From the NCBI RefSeq assembly GCF_002217475.1, contig NZ_MUHH01000043.1, positions 1 through 64,000 of the forward strand: a stretch of DNA of 64,000 nucleotides, in the 5' to 3' direction. A model generated the notes under the pieces. The model was given only the letters and a program-made list of their open reading frames with translations. It had not been told where the DNA came from and ran no database searches. This stretch comes from Flavobacterium tructae. GTDB lineage: Bacteria > Bacteroidota > Bacteroidia > Flavobacteriales > Flavobacteriaceae. A program made the translations under genes and the position numbers. This document shows positions 45,021-52,160 of this stretch, one piece after another. Position 1 is the stretch's first letter; each line of letters opens with the position of its first letter.

Positions 45021-46157
45021 TTAGATAATAATTGGAATACGTTTTTTATTTCGAATAGCCACTCTCACCAAAACAAATCCACTAGTTATGATCATTGGCA
45101 GAACAATAAAGAAGTGCGCTTTGTTGATCATAAAAATGGTGTAAACGATCAGGAAAAGTAAATGTAGAACTGCGAATCGATACGTCCATCTTTTGTTTTT
45201 TAAGAGCGAAAAGAGGATTAATATCAATAAAAGCGGACTTAATAAAAGTACATTATAGTTCATTGCCAGTTCCTGATGAAGCGAGTAGAACCCAACCGTA
45301 ATAAAAAAGATTCCTATTAACGATAAGATTAAAAGATAAATTTTATCTACCACTTTATGGTGTGCCAAAACTACAAAGCCCAATAGCAGGAGGTAAGTGT
45401 AAATATTATTCCACCATGAACTTGGAATCTCTTTTTCAAAATTTAGCAGCGTTTTGCTTTTATTTACTAAAGGCTGATTCTGAAAAGTAGTTTTTTCTAA
45501 ACTGTTTTTTAATTCGAAGGGTAAAAAGATCTTCGTACCTGCCTGGTCTACTTTTGTTCCGAAAATAATACTGGTTCCGAGCTGCTCATAAAAATGATCT
45601 TTGAAGTAAGGAAACAAAATAGATCGATAGGTTTCAGTTGTATCTCCTTTTTTAGTTACAATATTTGCCTTTAAAGATTTATTGATGACATCTACAATCA
45701 TCGAAGTACAGTTTTTGTCGATAAATTTATAGGTGTAATATCGTTCCTCAGAGAATGCGGCCGCATTTAAATTGTCAAAAAGTTTTTGTTTTAAATCTGG
45801 AGAGATCAAAAGTTCCTGCTCGAAAACACTTCTTTTTTCGTTAGTGTAATCGTTTATAAACTCAGGAAATGATCGTACACTGATAAAATACTGTAAATCC
45901 CCCTTCGCGAACTTAGCGACAAAATTAGGTGTTCTAAAATCAAAATTACCGTAATTGTAGACAACATCGATATTGTTCGCCAGATCAGCAACACGAATGG
46001 CAGTGTGGCCAAAATAACTATAACTTTCGTTACCCAATCCGCAGGTAATAACGCTTATTTTAGCCTCTTTTGATAAGGGTACATTTTGGCTATAACCTAA
46101 AAAACCTAGTAATAATAGTAAACTAAAAAGTGTTTTTTTGAAAAGGACATTTTTCAT
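45021..46157 (-). CDS. DUF4105 membrane protein (possible lipoprotein N-acyltransferase, Lnb-like)
   Basis: 378 residues: a signal sequence (about 8-23, GYSQ), a periplasmic domain, then four or five membrane helices from about 250 on. The DUF4105 core shows H51 in YFGHTAIRV and C150 in IDKNCTSMI, a plausible Cys-His pair. From memory, DUF4105 proteins of Bacteroides have been linked to N-acylation of lipoproteins (Lnb); I cannot check this here. It ends one base after the stop of the convergent WcaJ-type gene, so there is no room for a separate terminator. Not obviously related to the polysaccharide locus. Confidence 0.78.
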   Translation of the reverse strand: MKNVLFKKTLFSLLLLLGFLGYSQNVPLSKEAKISVITCGLGNESYSYFGHTAIRVADLANNIDVVYNYGNFDFRTPNFVAKFAKGDLQYFISVRSFPEFINDYTNEKRSVFEQELLISPDLKQKLFDNLNAAAFSEERYYTYKFIDKNCTSMIVDVINKSLKANIVTKKGDTTETYRSILFPYFKDHFYEQLGTSIIFGTKVDQAGTKIFLPFELKNSLEKTTFQNQPLVNKSKTLLNFEKEIPSSWWNNIYTYLLLLGFVVLAHHKVVDKIYLLILSLIGIFFITVGFYSLHQELAMNYNVLLLSPLLLILILFSLLKNKRWTYRFAVLHLLFLIVYTIFMINKAHFFIVLPMIITSGFVLVRVAIRNKKRIPIII

Positions 46158-46194
46158 AATTTAAAATTTTAAGAAGTTTAACGGTTAACAAATA

Positions 46195-47262
46195 TTATCT
46201 AAAGATACCTAAATCTACTTTTAATGAAAAAATATTAGAGTATAAAGCGGTGCTTTGATTTCCTAAATCAGTCAGAGCATAATCCACCTGAATGCCTTTG
46301 TATTTAAAACCAAGGCCAATGTTGGGTTGAAAATTTAACTTTTCAGTATTATCCAGCTGAGTTACGTTTTGAAAATTTCCTGCTCCTGCTCTTAAAAATA
46401 CAAGATTAGTATAGCCAAATTCAAATCCCAAAGCAGGATCTATACTAACCACTTTTGAGGAAATAATATCATTGGTTTGCTCGAAACGCATGTTTAAATT
46501 GGTAGCGACCAAAAGACTATAATCGCCGTGAAACTCAATTTTTTTAGAAACTCCCAGTTGAGCTTTTGGTAAAGTAATCTCAGTACTTTCTGGTAATTCG
46601 TTGTTTTCTCCCGGAATGGCATTGGCAATTTTCTTGTATTCCTCTTCATTAATATTCCATACATTATAAGTAGTGGTAATATCTCGAAGCATCAAACCAA
46701 AATTCCATCCATTTCTTTCAAATTGAAGGCCAAAGTCAAAGCCAAAGCCCCAGGAATTGGCAAATTTTCCAATAACCCTTCTGATTACTTTTGCATTTAC
46801 ACCATACTGAAAACCATCTACAGGTAATTTTCTCGCGTAAGAAAAAGTAAAACCATAATCGGCAGTAGAGAACAATCTGATTCGATTGTAGTCTATATTT
46901 CCCTGATTGTCGATCAATTGAGTGGTGTCCATGATATCATCAACTCCAAAACGAATCATCGAAATTCCCCAGGCACTTCTGTCATCAATCGGGCTGGCAT
47001 ATCCAATGTAGTCGTATTGTGCAATATTGGCAAAGTAATTGGCGTGCATCAATGAAATTTGATGATCCTCAAGATGAGTAAGACCAGCCGGATTCCAATA
47101 AACAGAATTGACATCATTGGTAGAAGCGACAACAGCACCCGACATTCCTAAGGCGGCTGCATCAACACCAATATTCATAAACTCATTCGAATATTTTCGA
47201 ACGGTTTGTGCATACTGTAAGGTGCAACTCCACAATAATAAAAATACAAAGATTTTCTTCAA
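46195..47262 (-). CDS. PorV/PorQ family outer-membrane beta-barrel protein
   Basis: 355 residues. Signal peptide MKKIFVFLLLWSCTLQYAQ, then FMNIGVDAAALGMSGAVVA and SVYWNPAGLTHLE, the start typical of PorV/PorQ and FadL-related barrels. Alternating hydrophobic strands continue to a C-terminal SLKVDLGIFR. PorV itself is a shuttle of the type IX secretion system; this protein belongs to the wider family, and its own job is unknown. It lies 37 bp upstream of the DUF4105 gene on the same strand, so they may be cotranscribed. Confidence 0.82.
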   Translation of the reverse strand: MKKIFVFLLLWSCTLQYAQTVRKYSNEFMNIGVDAAALGMSGAVVASTNDVNSVYWNPAGLTHLEDHQISLMHANYFANIAQYDYIGYASPIDDRSAWGISMIRFGVDDIMDTTQLIDNQGNIDYNRIRLFSTADYGFTFSYARKLPVDGFQYGVNAKVIRRVIGKFANSWGFGFDFGLQFERNGWNFGLMLRDITTTYNVWNINEEEYKKIANAIPGENNELPESTEITLPKAQLGVSKKIEFHGDYSLLVATNLNMRFEQTNDIISSKVVSIDPALGFEFGYTNLVFLRAGAGNFQNVTQLDNTEKLNFQPNIGLGFKYKGIQVDYALTDLGNQSTALYSNIFSLKVDLGIFR

Positions 47263-47303
47263 CGGATATATTTTAGCAAACCGGAGTCTGTTTTAATTTT
47301 CAT

Positions 47304-47311
47304 CAAAAATA
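47304..47311 (-). promoter_or_regulatory. Bacteroidota-type -7 element on the minus strand (TATTTTTG)
   Basis: Read on the minus strand, TATTTTTG matches TAnnTTTG about 42 bp before the ATG of the PorV/PorQ-like gene. The -33 box is not clear. T-rich matches can arise by chance in this AT-rich DNA, so confidence is moderate. Confidence 0.4.
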
Positions 47312-47474
47312 TAATATTTTACTCATCTAATTGAAATTATTGTAAAACTTAAATTTTTCAGGAGAAAATGTTTATAAAGCTTTTGAAAGGAGAGAATTTT
47401 AATAGAAATTTTTGCTACTAATGTCGCTTATTTATACGAAATTTGCCCTTCACCATTTGTTAAAAATATAAATC

Positions 47475-48191
47475 ATGAACATTAAAAAACACATTCCTAA
47501 TTTAATCACATTAATCAACTTGTTCTGCGGCTGTATTGCTGTCGTTTTTGTTTCTCAAGAGAACTTTTTAATGGCTTTTTGCATGGTTTCCTTAGGGATC
47601 TTTTTTGATTTTTTTGATGGTTTTTTTGCCCGATTGTTCAAAGTTTCAAGTCCGCTTGGATTACAGTTAGATTCGTTAGCAGATATGGTAACCAGTGGTG
47701 TTGTTCCGGGTTATGTAATGTACAGTTTGTTCTTAAAAAGTGCTGACCCGAACAATGAAGTTGCCTTAACAATCGTTCCTTTTCTTGGATTTATTGTGAC
47801 ATTAGGTTCTTGTTACCGATTGGCTAATTTCAATATTGATACACGTCAGACGGATTCGTTTATTGGTTTGCCAACTCCGGCGAATGCTCTTTTTATTTTA
47901 AGCCTTCCATTAGTTATCGATTTCTCTGATTCATTGTTTATATTTGAAATGTTAACCAATCATTGGGTTCTTTTGGGAATTACTTTATGCAGTGCTTATA
48001 TTTTAAATGCCGAAATTCCATTGTTCGCCTTAAAGATTAAAAAGTTTACTGTGAAAGATAATGTCCTGCAAATTGTGTTTTTATTGATTTGTTTGGTTTT
48101 GGTGGTGTTATTACAGTACATGGCAATTCCGTTAATTATTATCATTTATGTGTTGCTTTCAGTAGTGAATAATATCTTTTTGAAAAAGTAG
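47475..48191 (+). CDS. pssA: CDP-diacylglycerol-serine O-phosphatidyltransferase
   Basis: 238 residues, about seven or eight membrane spans. The CDP-alcohol phosphatidyltransferase signature is complete: D48-G49, A52-R53, G62, D66 and D70. NLITLINLFCG at 9-19 is the usual N-terminal span of the PssA group rather than PgsA. It makes phosphatidylserine from CDP-diacylglycerol and serine, the precursor of phosphatidylethanolamine. Transcribed away from the PorV/PorQ-like gene across a 212-bp gap; the GH25 gene follows 10 bp downstream. Confidence 0.92.
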   Translation: MNIKKHIPNLITLINLFCGCIAVVFVSQENFLMAFCMVSLGIFFDFFDGFFARLFKVSSPLGLQLDSLADMVTSGVVPGYVMYSLFLKSADPNNEVALTIVPFLGFIVTLGSCYRLANFNIDTRQTDSFIGLPTPANALFILSLPLVIDFSDSLFIFEMLTNHWVLLGITLCSAYILNAEIPLFALKIKKFTVKDNVLQIVFLLICLVLVVLLQYMAIPLIIIIYVLLSVVNNIFLKK

Positions 48192-48201
48192 TTTTATTGG
48201 A

Positions 48202-49062
48202 ATGGCAAGAAAAACGACCACCCGAAGAGCTTCTTACTCCCGAAAATCGAAACCTCAGAGGTCAATTTTAGCGAGCGGACTTCGTTTTATTATTTACTCT
48301 TTTTTAGTATTGCTTTTTTTTGCGACAGTTTATCATTATCGTGATGGACTGGCTTATTATCTAGGCTTTAAATCAAATAAAGTTCTGGAAGAGGATGCTG
48401 TAGAGAAACATCTTTCTGATGTTAGAAATGTCCAGGTTCTGGAAAATCACAAAGGAAAAGTAATCGGTATTGACGTTTCTGAATTTCAGGGAACCGTACA
48501 TTGGAGTGATGTTGAGGTTTTGGAAGAAAAATATCCGGTCCAGTTTGTTTTTATCCGGGCTACGGCAGGAAATAATAAAGTCGACAGGCAGTTTATGCAC
48601 AACTGGTTAGGTGCGAAAAAGCATAAAATTATTCGTGGAGCCTATCATTACTATCGTCCGAACGAAAATTCGATAGAACAGGCAGATTTGTTTATTAAAA
48701 CAGTAAAATTACAAAAAGGGGATCTGCCTCCGGTTTTAGATATCGAAAGATTACCTAAAAATCAGTCATTAGACAGTTTGAAGAAAGGATTAAAACGCTG
48801 GTTGAATAAGGTTGAGGCGCATTATCAGGTACGTCCGATTATTTATACCGGAGAGCGTTATTATGGTGATTTTCTTAAAGAAGAATTTGGAGAATATTTA
48901 TTCTGGATCGCTAATTATAATTTCTACAGAGAGAAGATTGAAGAAGATTGGTTGTTCTGGCAATTTACTGAAAAAGCAACTTTACCGGGAATCAAGCGTA
49001 CGGTAGATGTGAATATTTACAACGGAGATTTAGAACAATTGCAGTTTATTACTGTGGAATAG
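48202..49062 (+). CDS. Glycoside hydrolase family 25 lysozyme, membrane-anchored
   Basis: 286 residues. A very basic N-terminus (residues 1-25), one membrane helix (about 27-45), then a GH25 domain from about 87. GIDVSEFQG (89-97) and PVLDIE (177-182) hold the acidic active-site residues D91, D180 and E182; IYTGERYYGD and LFWIANYN are further conserved pieces. It would cut the beta-1,4 bond between MurNAc and GlcNAc in peptidoglycan. It follows pssA by 10 bp and probably shares its transcript. Confidence 0.9.
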   Translation: MARKTTTRRASYSRKSKPQRSILASGLRFIIYSFLVLLFFATVYHYRDGLAYYLGFKSNKVLEEDAVEKHLSDVRNVQVLENHKGKVIGIDVSEFQGTVHWSDVEVLEEKYPVQFVFIRATAGNNKVDRQFMHNWLGAKKHKIIRGAYHYYRPNENSIEQADLFIKTVKLQKGDLPPVLDIERLPKNQSLDSLKKGLKRWLNKVEAHYQVRPIIYTGERYYGDFLKEEFGEYLFWIANYNFYREKIEEDWLFWQFTEKATLPGIKRTVDVNIYNGDLEQLQFITVE

Positions 49063-49066
49063 TTTT

Positions 49067-49109
49067 CAGTCGCAGTTTTCAGTTTTCCTGAGACTGAAAA
49101 CTGCGACTG
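49067..49109. terminator. Bidirectional hairpin between convergent genes, perfect 17-bp stem
   Basis: The arms at 49067-49083 and 49093-49109 are perfectly complementary over 17 bp, with a 9-nt loop. The sequence is built from repeats of AGTTTTC-like heptamers. It fills the 56-bp gap between the convergent GH25 and lptB genes and could end both transcripts. No long T run follows on either side, so it may be a repeat element rather than a classical terminator. Confidence 0.7.
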
Positions 49110-49118
49110 TAGACTTTC

Positions 49119-49859
49119 TTAAAATTCAAGTTTCTTTTTACGAAGTTCAAAATTTTGCCCCAGGTAAACACGACGAACCATTTCATCTTCCACTAATTCT
49201 TCAGGTACACCCGCTTTTAAAATTCCACCCTCAAACATTAAATATGTTTTATCAGTGATGGCTAAAGTTTCCTGAACGTTGTGGTCGGTAATTAAAATTC
49301 CGATGTTTTTATTTTTCAACTGTGCTACAATTCTCTGAATGTCTTCAACTGCAACCGGATCAACTCCTGCAAAAGGTTCATCTAGTAAAATGAATTTTGG
49401 ATCTGTTGCCAGAGCACGTGCAATCTCAGTACGACGACGTTCTCCACCCGAAAGCAAATCTCCACGGTTGGTACGAATGTGTTCTAAGCTGAATTCTTCA
49501 ATTAAACTTTCCATTTTGGCGATCTGCGCTTCTTTTGATAGTTTAGTTAATTGCAAAACACTCAGAATATTGTCTTCAATGCTTAATTTTCTAAAAACAG
49601 AAGCTTCCTGTGCTAAATAGCCAATTCCTTGTTGAGCACGTTTGTACATAGGATAATCGGTAATATTCAGATCGTCCAGATAAATGTTTCCTGAATTAGG
49701 TTTAACCAATCCTACAATCATGTAAAACGAAGTCGTTTTTCCGGCACCGTTAGGTCCCAAAAGACCTACAATTTCCCCTTGATTAACTTCAACGGAAATT
49801 CCTTTTACAACACTGCGTCCTTTATAGGTTTTTATTAAATTATCGGCTCTTAATTTCAT
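49119..49859 (-). CDS. lptB: LPS export ABC transporter, ATP-binding protein
   Basis: 246 residues. Walker A GPNGAGKTT at 35-43, the Q-loop in YLAQEASVF, signature LLSGGERRR at 135-143, Walker B LLDEPFAGVDP from 158, and the H-loop in LITDHNVQ. The GERRR form of the signature and the DHNVQETL segment are typical of LptB. It powers LptFG in moving LPS from the inner membrane to the periplasmic bridge. It is followed by the AhpD-like, tatC and kdsD genes, all on the minus strand with it. Confidence 0.94.
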   Translation of the reverse strand: MKLRADNLIKTYKGRSVVKGISVEVNQGEIVGLLGPNGAGKTTSFYMIVGLVKPNSGNIYLDDLNITDYPMYKRAQQGIGYLAQEASVFRKLSIEDNILSVLQLTKLSKEAQIAKMESLIEEFSLEHIRTNRGDLLSGGERRRTEIARALATDPKFILLDEPFAGVDPVAVEDIQRIVAQLKNKNIGILITDHNVQETLAITDKTYLMFEGGILKAGVPEELVEDEMVRRVYLGQNFELRKKKLEF

Positions 49860-49885
49860 TTTTTAAGTTTAATCGTTTAAACGTG

Positions 49886-49926
49886 TGAATCGTTTATTCG
49901 CTACAAATTAACAAATAAACGATTCA
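49886..49926. repeat. Inverted repeat, perfect 13-bp arms, in the lptB leader
   Basis: TGAATCGTTTATT (49886-49898) and AATAAACGATTCA (49914-49926) form a perfect 13-bp stem with a 15-nt loop between the AhpD-like gene and lptB. Flanking AACGATT-like words extend the repeat. It may be an intergenic repeat element or attenuate transcription into lptB. Confidence 0.75.
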
Positions 49927-49946
49927 ACAAATAAACGTATTAACAA

Positions 49947-50300
49947 TTATTTAGTTTCAGCTTCTTCTAAAGCTTCCCAAAATTCGTATGCTCTCCTCAA
50001 ATGTGGAATTACGATGGTTCCGCCAACTAAAGTTGCGATCCCCATAGCCTCCATCATTTCTTCTTTCGTAACACCTTCTTTATGGCTGGTTTCAAGATGG
50101 TATTTTACGCAATCATCACAACGCAAAACGGCTGAGGCTACTAATCCTAAAAGCTCTTTTGTTTTAACATCAAGAGCTCCGGGAGCATAAGCATTGGTGT
50201 CAAGATTGAAAATTCTTTTTACAATTTTATTATTGTCAGCCAATAATTTCTCGTTCATTTTAGAACGGTAATCATTAAATTCTTTTATGATATCAGACAT
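49947..50300 (-). CDS. Carboxymuconolactone decarboxylase / AhpD-like protein
   Basis: 117 residues. The CxxC-x3-H motif of AhpD-like proteins is complete: C61-C64-H68 in RCDDCVKYH. The family folds as all-alpha bundles and includes peroxide-related thiol enzymes as well as decarboxylases; with the CxxC pair a thiol-redox role is more likely. Its 5' end overlaps the tatC stop by 8 bp, so it is cotranscribed with tatC. Actual substrate unknown. Confidence 0.88.
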   Translation of the reverse strand: MSDIIKEFNDYRSKMNEKLLADNNKIVKRIFNLDTNAYAPGALDVKTKELLGLVASAVLRCDDCVKYHLETSHKEGVTKEEMMEAMGIATLVGGTIVIPHLRRAYEFWEALEEAETK

Positions 50301-51108
50301 TTTCTTTCATTTTATTTCGATAAACAATCTTAGAAATCAGGATACTTACTTCGTAGATAAGCAACATTGGTATCGCTACAATAGTTTGACTTACTACATC
50401 CGGAGGTGTTACAATCGCCGCGATAATCAAGATGATAATAACGGCGTATTTCCAATATTTTCTTAAGAATTCAGGAGTTACTAATCCTAATTTAGTTAAA
50501 AAGTAGATGGCAATTGGCAGTTCAAAAAAGATGGCACTTCCCAGTATACTTGTTTTCACCATTCCCATATAAGAGTCTAATGTGAATTGATTTTTTACAA
50601 CATCACTCACAGAAAAAGTGGCAACGAAATTTACCGACATTGGGATCACGACGAAATATCCGAACAGTACTCCTAAAAAGAAAAGTAAAGAAGAGGTGAA
50701 AATAAATACTCTGGCATTTTTTCGCTCTTTTTCATATAAAGCAGGACTGATAAACTTCCAGATCTCCCATAAAATATAAGGGAAACTCAGAATAAAACCA
50801 GCTAAAAGACACATCCATACAAAGATATTTACCTGACCTTCCATTTCTGTATTTTGGATAATGAAATTCAGCTGTGTGATACAGATGCTGTCAGCAAAGC
50901 CTAGTTGGTGTGATAAATCGCAGAACCAAACATAAGTAAAAAAAGTAGGTCGGGTTGGGCCAAGAATAATTTCGTCAAATAAATAGTCACTTATAAAATA
51001 GGTTACAAATGCCATTATCATAGTTGCAATTGTACTTCTAACCAGCAACCATCTTAATTCTTCAAGATGATCCAGAAATGACATCTCGCCAAGGTTTTTT
51101 TTTGCCAT
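50293..51108 (-). CDS. tatC: Sec-independent protein translocase TatC
   Basis: 271 residues with six membrane spans. FLDHLEELRW near residue 11 is the conserved cytoplasmic N-terminal motif that binds the twin-arginine signal. FISPALYEKERK after the second span and PIAIYFLTKLGLVTP are further conserved pieces. A longer first periplasmic loop (about 50-90) is usual in Bacteroidota. It recognises folded Tat substrates and with TatA exports them. The stop overlaps the AhpD-like start; upstream it overlaps kdsD by one base. No tatA is seen in the window. Confidence 0.94.
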   Translation of the reverse strand: MAKKNLGEMSFLDHLEELRWLLVRSTIATMIMAFVTYFISDYLFDEIILGPTRPTFFTYVWFCDLSHQLGFADSICITQLNFIIQNTEMEGQVNIFVWMCLLAGFILSFPYILWEIWKFISPALYEKERKNARVFIFTSSLLFFLGVLFGYFVVIPMSVNFVATFSVSDVVKNQFTLDSYMGMVKTSILGSAIFFELPIAIYFLTKLGLVTPEFLRKYWKYAVIIILIIAAIVTPPDVVSQTIVAIPMLLIYEVSILISKIVYRNKMKENV

Positions 51109-52073
51109 TATACGATTCCTTCTTTTAAAATGTCATGTAAATGTAATACTCCTTTGTACTCTCCATTATCTGCAACAATAAGCTGCGTTATCGAAAAATC
51201 TTCTAAGATATTCAAAGCGTCAACCGCCATTGTTTCTGAAGATACGAATTTAGGATTTTTAGACATAATATCTTTTGCAGTTAAATCAGCAATAGTATCT
51301 ACGTCATTTAGCATTCTTCGGATGTCTCCGTCAGTAATGATTCCGATAATTTTATCGTTTTCGATTACCGCAGTTACACCCAGTCTTTTTTCAGAGATCT
51401 CAAAAATTGCTTTTTTGATAGAGGTATCAGGAGTAACCATTGGTTTTAACGAATGCTCAATCATGTCTTTAACACGAAGTAATAGTTTTTTTCCTAAAGC
51501 TCCGCCAGGGTGATAAACTGCAAAATCTTCGGGTTTAAAATCGCGCATTTCCATCAGACAAACGGCTAAGGCATCTCCCATAACAAGTTGAGCAGTGGTG
51601 CTGTTGGTTGGTGCCAGATTGATCGGGCAGGCTTCTGTTTCGACAGTGGTGTCTAATACATAGTCAGAGCCCTTAGCTAAAAAGGAAGTTACATTCCCGG
51701 TCATCCCAATCAGGATGTTTCCGAAACGTTTTAACAAAGGAACCAATACTTTTATTTCAGGACTGTTTCCGCTTTTTGAAATGCAGATTATGATGTCTTC
51801 GTTTTGTATCATACCCAAATCACCGTGTATGGCTTCTGAGGCATGTAGGAACATAGAAGGCGTGCCGGTTGAGTTAAAAGTAGCGACCATTTTTTGAGCA
51901 ATAATGGCGCTTTTTCCGATGCCTGTAACGATCAATCGGCCTTTAGTTTCGTAAATACGTTGGACAGCTTCGTAGAAATTTTCGTCCAGAAAATCAATTA
52001 GCTTTGTAATTGCTTCGCTCTCAGATAGTATGGTTTTTTTGGCGATTGCCAATATATTTTCTTTTGTGATCAA
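51108..52073 (-). CDS. kdsD: Arabinose-5-phosphate isomerase (KdsD/KpsF)
   Basis: 321 residues from TTG 52073. A longer frame back to 52130 exists, but a -7 element at 52128-52135 lies on top of that start, and residues from ITKENILAIAKKT on are the conserved part. Domains: SIS sugar isomerase (about 10-185, with TGIGKSAIIAQKM, then SKSGNSPE, ending HPGGALGKKLL), and two CBS domains (about 195-321). It converts ribulose-5-phosphate to arabinose-5-phosphate, the first step toward Kdo for LPS. Cotranscribed with tatC. Confidence 0.92.
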   Translation of the reverse strand: MITKENILAIAKKTILSESEAITKLIDFLDENFYEAVQRIYETKGRLIVTGIGKSAIIAQKMVATFNSTGTPSMFLHASEAIHGDLGMIQNEDIIICISKSGNSPEIKVLVPLLKRFGNILIGMTGNVTSFLAKGSDYVLDTTVETEACPINLAPTNSTTAQLVMGDALAVCLMEMRDFKPEDFAVYHPGGALGKKLLLRVKDMIEHSLKPMVTPDTSIKKAIFEISEKRLGVTAVIENDKIIGIITDGDIRRMLNDVDTIADLTAKDIMSKNPKFVSSETMAVDALNILEDFSITQLIVADNGEYKGVLHLHDILKEGIV

Positions 52074-52089
52074 AACAGAATATTTAAAA

Positions 52090-52120
52090 TTTGTATGTAT
52101 AAAAGAAAGTTGTATCTTTA
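52090..52120 (+). promoter_or_regulatory. Promoter for recQ: TTTG, 19-bp spacer, TATCTTTA
   Basis: TTTG at 52090-52093 is followed after exactly 19 bp by TATCTTTA at 52113-52120, one base off TAnnTTTG. This is the best spaced -33/-7 pair in the window, and places the start of transcription about 34 bp before the recQ ATG. Confidence 0.6.
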
Positions 52121-52127
52121 TGTGTTG

Positions 52128-52135
52128 CAAATTTA
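52128..52135 (-). promoter_or_regulatory. Minus-strand -7 element (TAAATTTG) for the kdsD operon
   Basis: On the minus strand TAAATTTG is an exact TAnnTTTG match. Transcription from it would begin near 52121, downstream of the far kdsD start at 52130, which is why the TTG at 52073 is preferred. It overlaps, back to back, the recQ promoter region. Confidence 0.5.
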
Positions 52136-52160
52136 TACAAAATATCCATTAATATAAAGA

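Noticed and set aside
49339..49620. A 93-codon + strand frame antisense to lptB
   Set aside because: Shadow of lptB; Ser/Lys-rich sequence without any domain.
52074..52130. Longer kdsD reading frame from 52130
   Set aside because: Its start lies within the minus-strand -7 element and the added residues do not resemble KdsD.
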